NCBI RefSeq assembly: GCF_018294505.1
Contig: NC_057809.1
Location: forward strand, 137,180,979 to 137,244,978
Reading direction: 5' to 3'
DNA: 64,000 nucleotides
From: Triticum aestivum
Taxonomy: Eukaryota > Streptophyta > Magnoliopsida > Poales > Poaceae
In this document: positions 55,851-64,000 of the stretch, piece after piece
How positions within the stretch are numbered: the first letter of the stretch is position 1
Layout: each line of letters begins with the position of its first letter
Program-made: the position numbers and the translations under genes
The notes under the pieces: generated by a model
Seen by the model: the letters and a program-made list of their open reading frames with translations, nothing else
Told to the model about the DNA's origin: nothing
Databases searched by the model: none

Positions 55851-57925
55851 GCTAGCAGTACTGCTGGTACAGTAGTTTTCTTCAAGAAGCGGAATTCAAC
55901 GAAGTCATGATGGTTCCTTCGTCCGAGCAACTTCAAAGTGGGAAGTGGGCCTGTGATTTGACGGCTCATTAGTCATTGTTACTGCGGCGCGACGACCTGG
56001 GTGACTCTCCCTTGGAGTTCTGCGTGCATGGCAAGTGGACCAGGATGGTCGACGTCCCACATGTTGGCGAACGGAAGTATTCTTTCCGATATCGAGGAGC
56101 AAGGAAACCGCGTGGTATAGTATCACTGCTGATTGGTTCGCAAAAAAATAGTATCACTGCCGATTTATAATTATTTTTTATTTCTGATGAATGCTAGCGT
56201 TTCAACTCTTACGACGAAGGGTGCCAAACACGGCACGTGCTGGATGTCCCACACGTCAGCGAAAGGAGTGGGACATGAACAGCGTGGTAGAGCCCAGCGT
56301 AAAAAACAGCGTGGTAGAGCGTCTCCACTTCTTCCACTTCTGGGTCGGAGACCACACGTAGTAGTACTTAGTGGTATGAACGATACAAAGTGCGACCTGG
56401 AGAGAAAGACACGTCTAGTTGGAAGGTCTCGGGGCATACACGTAAACAAATATAAAAGTTAATATGTGCCTCCAACTAATATAGTAGTAGTAGAGTACTT
56501 AGGCACGTACTCCATAACATCACCGTGCATTGCACGTACAACATTTAGTGGTAGTACGTAGTAAGAGACAAATGCCGCCCAAGAGTTCCCTTCTCGACCT
56601 ACTTTTGGGTGTTTGGTAGAGTGTATGGAGGGTGCATGAGTCCACACTAGTTTAGCACAAATACACTAGAAGCATGCATGAAGAGAGCATGCATGAAGAG
56701 GGGTGTTGAGTTGAGCATGCATGAAGAGGGAACAACTATGCTGAGACGAGAACGCAACCAAACACACCCTATATGCCACGCATGTTCATACCATTTGTGC
56801 CTTTCTACTTCACTTACTGCGCTACATTACTCAGGTTCGTACGTCCACTCCTGGGTACATGTCCGTCTCGTAGTTCCAGTCCCACGTGTTCTTCATATAG
56901 ATGGAACGATCCTTGCATAACACGTGCACCTTGATGCTAGATGTCTCGCGTGTTGGCAAAAGGATGAACAAAGCTCACGTAAAAAATAGAGTGGAAGAAC
57001 ATAGATTCCGGACGACCGAGAAGGAGCAAGGAACCTCGTGGTGGAGCGTCTGCACTCATAATATTTAATATTATTCAGCGATATAAAATTAACCAATCAT
57101 CTCCACAGTGGACTGGAAGAGTACGAAACACGGCAGCCCAGTGTAGTTACATCATACTAGTACATGGCTAACCCACGCTATCACCATATTTCTTGGCTTC
57201 CGTGCGACACCTATCTCTAGTAATCCAGCAGCCCGTATCGCTTCTCCCTCCTCGTCTCTATCAAAGTGCGGCGGGCTGGCGTTTCTGCCGTCTATTGAGG
57301 TCGGTTAACTATCACATGTTAGCGACATGCCAAGAGCATTCTAAAAAAATTCCTTTCACGTTCCGTTTTCAAAAAGAAAAAAATCCTTTCACGTACGAAT
57401 TTGCCTGTATGCTTTGAGCAACTTGCATGTCCTATACTGCTCCTGTTTGATACTCTAACTTAGCTAGAGGTTAGACTAACTCATGACTAACCCTGAACTA
57501 ACTGTAGCCAAAGAGGTGTTTGGGTGACAGGGTTAGATTGACAATAAATGCACTTCATGGAGAGAGAAAAGTGATTTTTCAGTGGTCCCAATGAGAACTA
57601 TCTCCAGTTAGCACCTCTTGGGTGGGATAGTTTTTTTGGTGGGTTCGGTGCAACTTGCTCCAATTTAAACCCTCATGCTTGGATACTTTAGGGCTATTTG
57701 AGCCCCAACTAGCTCAAACTAACTCTAACCCATGGATCCAAACAGGGCCTATGGCCAGTCTCGACGCGGAGCAGTCGCGTGCACCGGGAAGCGGCGCTCT
57801 CTCGGCCGTCGCGCCACTTCAAAGCCGGCGCCAGTGAGAGGTCGCCTCCGCTCTGGCCGGGCATTAATGCGGCACTGACGCTCCAGGGCGACGCTGACCG
57901 TTTCACGCGGGAAGCGCGCGCTGGC
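55851..57925 (+). repeat. Degenerate tandem duplication, copy 2
   Basis: Blocks at 55851-55956, 56027-56100, 57125-57142, 57168-57330 and 57860-57925 match copy 1. The copy is interrupted by an inserted MITE at 57439-57748 and lacks the Harbinger remnant. Confidence 0.75.
57439..57748. repeat. MITE, probably hAT-like
   Basis: Left GCTCCTGTTTGATACTCTAA and right CATGGATCCAAACAGGGCC are imperfect inverted repeats with TTAG/CTAA strings continuing inwards, about 310 bp overall. Target duplication unclear. Confidence 0.6.
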
Positions 57926-59159
57926 AAGGGAGTATAGGTTTTGAACCGTTTCAGGTGTAGTACTGGTAGTTTGCAAAACTACTCAATTATTGCACTCAGT
58001 TTCCTAAGAAATTGTGGTAAAAAACGTTACTCCACAGCCCGCTTCCCTTCTCCTTCCTCTTCCACCGCCCGCGCACGTCCGCGGGAAGCGACCGGTCAAC
58101 CCTTATATAGGAGTGCTAGCACAAAAAGATGCATGCATGACCACTAAAATTTCCATATTAAAGCGCCGCTCCGGCGGGAGTATGGCGTATGTTGTTACCT
58201 TCGGCCGGCCCATGGCTACCGGGCGACGGTGACCAGAGAAGAGGCGGCGGGAGGGGAATGAATGCAGCTACTGTTTGGGTTCGCCTTCCGGCTTAAATAA
58301 ATGCGCAGCATCACGTGTACCCGCGGGTGCACAAATTGTAACATACGTGTCTGCTTAAGTGGGCGTCACGTAACTGGTGTGTGTGTGAGAGAGATTCTGA
58401 GAGACAGAGTGCGTGTGTGCGACTCTACTCTTCGGACATGTACTCAACCTTTTGCATCGGGATATAAGTATAATGGTATTTACTTTAGCTAGTGATTTAC
58501 GTGGCCATGTTAACGTGGTTGTGTCAAAAAATGTCACTTCCTGCTCGTGATTTGCGTTATATAATTACAAGCAAGATTCTCGTGCATTGCAGGGAACATC
58601 AATATGCATTTTTTTACAAAACACCTGTTGTGATTGACCCATGCAGGAGTAATCCCATGTGTAAAAACTAATGATATCTCGAGAATTTTATCGGAAAACT
58701 GGTATCTCGAGAATGTCATCGAAAAAATGAAAGATGAGAGATAAGGCGAGGAGGAGTGGAGCGTGGTGGTGACTGGTGGTCGGAATGGGCGGAGGCATGG
58801 GGATGGACGGCGCCGGCAGGCGGCAGCGGCCACCATGCATGCTAGATTGTTCCAGAGACTTATTCCTTTTTTAATTGATGAGCAATGAGGTTGCGGGAGA
58901 TAATGATGTGGAGAGAGGTGCGGGTTTCTTTTGTAAAATTATCATAGTTTGCTTTCTATCCTCGGATATAGATCATACGGTCTGTATTACAAGATGGCAG
59001 GCACACCATCACCGCCAACTCGTTTTTTATAAGGGTACAGATGATAAGTTTGCTGACTACTAAAGTAAAGTGGAATTTGTCCATGTTATGCAAGTAAATA
59101 AAGGTGATTGTTTATCATACGGGTAAGGTTGGATGAAGGGTGGTAGGAACAAATGCTCC
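57926..59159. other. Spacer without a supported gene
   Basis: A TATA-like CCCTTATATAGGAG near 58108 follows a GC-rich GCGGGAAGCGACC stretch and could be a promoter, but no coding frame follows. The rest is AT-rich with no motif. Confidence 0.4.
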
Positions 59160-59192
59160 GCCTAGAGCATGTGTGTGTGAGATGGAGTCTTA

Positions 59193-59227
<35 letters not shown>

Positions 59228-59403
59228 GGAGTCTTAGTTTGTGTGTGTGAGAGAGAGAGAGAGATGGAGTCTTAGTGTGTGTGGGGGGGTGCGTGCATGC
59301 GTGTGTGTGTGTGTTGTGTGTGTGTGAGAGAGAGAGAGAGATGGAGTCTTAGTGTGTGTGTGGGGGGGGTGTGCATGCGTGTGTGTGTGTGTGTGTGTGT
59401 GTC
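59160..59403 (+). repeat. Composite GT/GA microsatellite
   Basis: Runs of GTGTGT and GAGAGA are organised around GATGGAGTCTTAG, which recurs at 59181, 59225, 59263 and 59340, so the array has grown by unit duplication and by slippage. Confidence 0.92.
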
Positions 59404-60116
59404 GCGGGGTCCTCTGTGGCGGATGTAATTTAAGTGTGCATGGCTTCATCATAGAGAGGTGATGTGTATGGCAGAGGCCACCAACGATGGGGTGCGAGAG
59501 AGAAAATGCCCGTAGAGAGGGAAGAGAAGGTGTGTGCGCGTGAGAGGAGTCGACATCGAGAGAACGTGTTTGTTCGAGAGACACCGAGGAAGACTACTAT
59601 ATATCGATGGTGCATGTAGGCGGGAATTAAACAAAGGGATGGTCTTATTGGTTTCGGGGATATAGGGGAAGAGTGAGAGGCGGGGGGGTAGCTAGAAGGA
59701 GATTGTTAAGTGTGAGTGTGTGTTTTACCCATCCAGGCGGAAGTTATGTGCACAAAAGAGGAGAACGATTCGATGTGGCATTAGGATTGAGGGTAATTAA
59801 CTACGTATGGAGACATAGAGACCTTGAACGTGCATGTGTGAGAGGTATACATGTATACGTGGGATGTGTGTGTGTGCGCGCGCGCATGATCGAGATAAAA
59901 GAAAGAAGACATAAGTCATAAGATCAACGACATGGGAGAGACGGATCGGTATGACAATATGCATGCATGTGAGAATGCAGGGAAGAAGGCCCGACAATTG
60001 AGCATGTGTTTTTGTCTTTAAGAGATAGTGGCGTGGGCTGGAGCATGCATCTATGGCGAGCAGAGGGAGTGAGGCGCAACGATTGTGCAAAAGAGACCAA
60101 CCTATAAATGCATATG

Positions 60117-60480
60117 TATGGAGAGACATATATAGTGTGGGTGATAGGAAGCAAGACTCCGTGCGAGAAAGAAATGTTGACGGAGAAACTACAGATAGAT
60201 ACAGAGATGGAGATGCTAGCTAGAGGGACATCCGCTAGTTTGGGTGTTGGAGATGACCGTCGGGTGGTTCAAAGGGTGAAGTTATATATGTGTGTGAGAG
60301 GGCACTTGACTGCATGTAGAGAGAAACATATGTAGTGTGCGTGATAGGAATCAAGAGTGAGGGCGAGAAAGAAGGTTGATGGAGAAACAGATAAATAGAA
60401 AGATAAAGATGCTAGCTAGTGTGCGTTAGAGATAGGAGTCGAGTGGATCAGAAGGCTGGGTTATGTGTGTGGGTGTGAGA
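60117..60480 (+). repeat. Imperfect doubled unit, about 190 bp
   Basis: ATATAGTGTGGGTGATAGGA...GATGCTAGCTAG (from 60130) recurs as TATGTAGTGTGCGTGATAGG...GATGCTAGCTAG (from 60328). Confidence 0.75.
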
Positions 60481-60527
60481 GAGATAGAGAGAGGGTGCAT
60501 GTGAGTCACATACAAACAGATATCAGA

Positions 60528-60910
60528 GAGAAATGAGATCCAGAGAGACGGAGTTTTGTGTCTGCGAGAGAGAAAGATATTTCACAACGAGAGTGATAGC
60601 TAGAGAGACATACGAGGGAACGCAAGATATCTCTAGGGAGAGAGGGTGTGTGTGAGCGACATACAAGAGAACAATGGAGAAATATGAGACCCTGGGAGAC
60701 AGAGTTTGTGTTTGTGTGTGAGAAAGAGATATTGAAGAGGAAGAGTCGTAGGTTCTCATATCTAAGGAGCGAAAGACATCTCTGTATGAGGGGTGTGCGA
60801 GTGGCACACATGGGAATAGTAGAGAGAAATGAGACCCCGGGAGACAAAGTTTTGTGTTTGTGTGAGAGAAAGAGATTCCACATGGAGAATCATAGTTAGA
60901 GACACATAGC
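60528..60910 (+). repeat. Imperfect tandem repeat, about 147 bp, three copies
   Basis: GAGAAATGAGA followed by GAGAC-GAGTTTTGTGT and a GAGAGAAAGA string recurs near 60530, 60677 and 60822. Together with neighbouring arrays it makes about 1.8 kb of purine-rich plus strand. Confidence 0.75.
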
Positions 60911-61640
60911 AGGGAGCGAGATATACTTAGAGAGAGATAGAGTGATGAAGGTCGAGGGAGAGAGTACCGTCAGTGTGTTACGAAGATAAAAGATCATTGT
61001 CGACATACAGGTAGCACGAGAGATACCTGAGAGACGATGAACGCGTATAGGTCCAGAGAGATAGTCCTATATAAGCATGAGTGATAGCTATATGAGACGA
61101 ATATCTGGATTAAAGGGGATTCAAATATTTAAACTGGAGATCACGACATCGATAATATCATAACGCAAATTGGTGTATCAAACATGCATATTCATTTGAA
61201 TTTGGGCACACGTGTAATGTTATATAGTTTATCAATATTGGTGATCCATAGATTCTTCAATTACAAACAATGCATGGTTTATATGCAATTAATGTCTAAA
61301 CGGGATTACACTATATGTTGCGTGTGTGAAACACATTATACATGTTTGAGAAGTAAAAAAACCGCATGAAACACACATTAATTGGAGACAGTTAGCGAGG
61401 AATGCATACATTGGATTTCAACATAAAGTGGTTTCAAATATTTGAAAATCCAAATTGATGGATACAACCTTATGAATCTGAGATCATGCCATTTGTAAAC
61501 CATATTTATGTATAAATGGTGTTGTGCTTTTGAAAGTATATATAAAAAATGATGTATATAGAATGTAATTCCAATTGAAAATGGATCCCGCCCGAAAAAA
61601 ATAGAATACAAACGGGATTCGAATTGAGTTGGCACGGTAA
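60911..61640. other. AT-rich spacer, no gene seen
   Basis: Becomes AT-rich after 61080; no TIR, LTR or frame of interest. Confidence 0.5.
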
Positions 61641-61840
61641 ACGTGCACTCTGCAAAATTTGAACGAAGCGGGGAAAGTCGCAGTAACCGCCCGAAACCAA
61701 AATCTGCGAGATGAAATCACTACTGCCTATCCCTGCCACGCAAAGCCTATCTGCTGGATTTCTATAGGTTTCAATAGGGGTAGGTTTGTAATTTCACCCA
61801 AACGTGACGTAACCGCCTCTCACCCGGATTCATACACGGT

Positions 61841-62124
61841 GGGCGCCAAAACACAGTGTGTCCTCGGCCGAAATCGACTCCCTTCCCGATTCATATTCAT
61901 ACACGGTGGGCGCCAAAAACAAACTCTCGTCGGCAAATATTCGGTGTATGCGAGATTACCATCCTATCCCCAACCGACTAATGTTGTTGTGATGTAGTAG
62001 AAATTTGAAACAGGGGCTAAGTTTGTAAATTTCCTCGCATTTGAGACTAGTGCGCCCTAAATACATGGTTCCCCCCTTCCTCTCAACCTCCCTTTTCCCC
62101 GTTCGTACTCCATGGGCGCCAAAA
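61841..62124 (-). promoter_or_regulatory. Three E2F-like sites
   Basis: GGGCGCCAAAA occurs at 61841-61851, 61908-61918 and 62114-62124; on minus it is TTTTGGCGCCC, close to the E2F consensus TTTSSCGC. The first two lie in a direct duplicate (TACACGGTGGGCGCC). No assigned downstream gene. Confidence 0.45.
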
Positions 62125-62389
62125 CACACTCTCCACCCCACCCTCCTCCGCCCGCCGCCCCATCCACCACCGTCCTCCTCCACCATGCCGGAGCTGATAC
62201 CCCGATGCCGCCGTCCATTACAAGAGATCAACCTCTCTCATCCACAGCTTCAGACCAGGATCCTTGCATCCCGTCCTCTCGCTTCATCCCCGCCGTCGTC
62301 CACCTTGCCGGCGCCGCTCCTACGACCGTCTCATCCACCGTGCCCCGCCGCCACCGTCTACCCTCCAACCGGACTATACCTTCAGCCGG

Positions 62390-62818
62390 ACTCCTGGACT
62401 ATGAAGATACAAGATTGAAGACTTCGTCCCGTGTCCGGATGGGACTTTCCTTGGCGTGGAAGGCAAGCTTGGCGATGCGGATATTCAAGATCTCCTACCA
62501 TTGTAACCGACTCTGTGTAACCCTAACCCTATCCGGTGTCTATATAAACCGAAGGGTTGTAGTCCGTAGGCAATCAACTCCATACACAACAATCATACCA
62601 TAGGCTAGCTTCTAGGGTTTAGCCTCCTTGATCTCGTGGTAGATCTACTCTTGTACTACCCATATCATCAATATTAATCAAGCAGGAGTAGGGTATTACC
62701 TCCATCGAGAGGGCCCGAACCTGGGTAAAACAAAGTGTTCCCTGCCTCCTGTTACCATCCGGCCTAGACGCACAGTTTGGGACCCCCTACCCGATATCCG
62801 CCGGTTTTGACACCGACA
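62390..62818 (+). mobile_element. Gypsy 5' LTR, left border uncertain
   Basis: TATA box CTATATAAACC at 62540, leader with GGGCCCGAACCTGGGTAAAA, and end GTTTTGACACCGACA at 62818, followed by TTGGTGCTTTCATTAAGAG, the primer-region style of a common Triticeae Gypsy family. The left border could not be placed; upstream sequence lacks a clear TG start. Confidence 0.7.
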
Positions 62819-62865
62819 TTGGTGCTTTCATTAAGAGTTCCTCTGTGTCGTCGCCTTTAGGCCTG

Positions 62866-64000
62866 ATGGCTCCTTCGATCATCAACAACGATGCGGTCCA
62901 GGGTGAGATTTTTCTCCCCGGACAGATCTTCGTCTTCGGCGGCTTCGCACTGCGGGCCAATTCACTTGGCCACCTGGAGCAGATCAAAAGCTACGCCCCT
63001 GGCCATCAAGTCAGGTTTGGAAGCCTAAACTACACGGCAGACATCCGCGGAGATTTGATCTTCGACAGATTCGAGCCACAGCCAAGCGCGCCGCACTGTC
63101 TCGTGGGGCATGATGTAGCTCTGCTGCCGAACAGTACCCTGGAGGCCGCAAACGCACCGGCTCTGACCCTTAATTTGGAGCCAGCTACGCCAATCGAGGG
63201 TGAGCGGTTGGACGTCACCTCGAGGGCTGTAATCTCAAAGGAGATCGAGCCAAACGCCAGCCCCGCACTCTGCACGGCCCGTGACTCCAAGGAGCCGGAT
63301 TCCTCTCCGAACTCCGAACCCCTCGCGTCCCTGCCGATCGAACCCGATTGGGCGCCAATAATGGAGTTCACCGCCGCGGACATCTTTCAGCACTTGCCCT
63401 TCGGCGACATCCTGAATTCTCTAAAGTCTCTCTCTTTATCAGGAGAGCCCTGGCCGGATTACGGTCAGCGAGGATGGAATACGAACGATGGAGAAATTCA
63501 AAGCCCACCCACCACCCACTTGGTAGCCACTGTCGACAATTTAAACGACGTGCTCAACTGCGACTCCGGAGACATCGACAGCATGGATGACGATGCAGGA
63601 GATACCGACGAACCAACGCCCATAGGGCATTGGACAGCCACCTCATCCCACGATGTGTACATGGTGGATACCCCTAAAGGAAGCGACAACGAGGAAAAAG
63701 GGGATGGAACGAGAGATCGACCCCCCGAAAAGCAATCAAAGCGTCGACGTAAACGCCGACCCAAGCCCCGCCTCGACAAAAACCCAGCCATAGAGCAGGA
63801 CAAGCCGGTAGACGACGAGCAGGCCTTAGAGCAACCGTCCGAACAGGGAAACACGGATAGAGAAACCAAACATCCCTCCTCCGGCGAAAACGGCATTCCA
63901 GACAACCTCACGCCGAATAAACCTATGGAGCAGAAGAATCTCCACGAGAGGCTCGTTGCAACTGCATGCAGCCTAAAAAAGCAGAAGCGGAAGCTAAAAA
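62866..64000 (+). CDS. gag: Gypsy gag N-terminal region, runs off the window
   Basis: ATG at 62866, 48 bases after the LTR end, opens a frame with no stop to the window edge (378 codons). It begins MAPSIINNDAVQGE and goes through a globular region (FLPGQIFVFGGFALRA), a Pro/Glu-rich middle, an acidic stretch (DSGDIDSMDDDAGDTDE) near residue 235 and a basic cluster (KQSKRRRKRRPKPR) near residue 290, which could bind nucleic acid or act as a nuclear signal. The capsid core and zinc knuckle expected of gag would lie beyond 64000. Its position after LTR and primer site makes this the gag start of a Gypsy element that may be intact at this end. Confidence 0.75.
   Translation, partial: MAPSIINNDAVQGEIFLPGQIFVFGGFALRANSLGHLEQIKSYAPGHQVRFGSLNYTADIRGDLIFDRFEPQPSAPHCLVGHDVALLPNSTLEAANAPALTLNLEPATPIEGERLDVTSRAVISKEIEPNASPALCTARDSKEPDSSPNSEPLASLPIEPDWAPIMEFTAADIFQHLPFGDILNSLKSLSLSGEPWPDYGQRGWNTNDGEIQSPPTTHLVATVDNLNDVLNCDSGDIDSMDDDAGDTDEPTPIGHWTATSSHDVYMVDTPKGSDNEEKGDGTRDRPPEKQSKRRRKRRPKPRLDKNPAIEQDKPVDDEQALEQPSEQGNTDRETKHPSSGENGIPDNLTPNKPMEQKNLHERLVATACSLKKQKRKLK

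Noticed and set aside
62041..62603. Two Pro/Ser-rich frames upstream of the last LTR
   Set aside because: They run into LTR sequence and through its TATA box, and are compositionally driven.

Overview
This window is nuclear DNA from a Triticeae grass (wheat, Aegilops or a close relative). The evidence is a full-length BARE1/Angela/WIS-type Copia element, several Athila-lineage Gypsy LTRs that open with TGATACGTCTCC or TGATACATCTCC, a CACTA element with CACTACAAA termini, Stowaway remnants, and the deeply nested layout. There is no prokaryotic or organellar signal. Family names were recognised from memory and not searched.

Layout: 1-5657 is a left-truncated LTR, a non-coding Gypsy 3' internal region and its 3' LTR, all on +. 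5658-15617 is the internal region of minus-strand Athila-type Gypsy DNA. It holds an intact 340-codon ORF1-like gene, a gag-protease frame broken by stops and without RT/RNase H/integrase behind it, an inserted solo LTR (9462-11144), and a 1.0-kb near-palindrome made of two inverted LTR halves (13791-14792). 15618-32148 is one 1.6-kb LTR on the minus strand, split by two later insertions: a complete but dead BARE1/Angela element (16198-24749) and a non-coding LTR element (25088-31474) whose primer-binding site matches tRNA-Lys and whose body carries a tRNA-Lys(CUU)-like sequence. 32149-33053 is an LTR fragment of another family. 33054-37782 is an old plus-strand Copia relic, interrupted by a 2.1-kb PIF/Harbinger element with a decayed ORF1 gene (33707-35822) and cut by a CACTA element starting at 37783. 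The CACTA body, to about 43.1 kb, is stacked tandem repeats. A candidate Helitron lies at 43577-44988.

From about 45 kb the DNA changes to a lower-copy, gene-island style. It contains a candidate minus-strand transcription unit with TATA box, splice sites and repeated exon-like blocks (45.0-48.74 kb); small MITE hairpins; a good two-exon gene for a 197-residue repeat protein of unknown function (50902-51575); an ancient degenerate tandem duplication (52.2-54.4 and 55.9-57.9 kb); a small charged ORF; a long GA/GT-rich satellite-like tract (59.1-60.9 kb); and a segment with three E2F-like sites. The window ends in the 5' LTR and open gag frame of another Gypsy element (62.4-64.0 kb).

The nesting gives a relative order: the Copia relic is oldest, then the LTR fragment inside it, then the 15618-32148 LTR inside that, then the Angela and tRNA-Lys-primed elements. 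Most element genes are dead. The frames most likely still to matter are the two-exon gene and the gag frame at the right edge.
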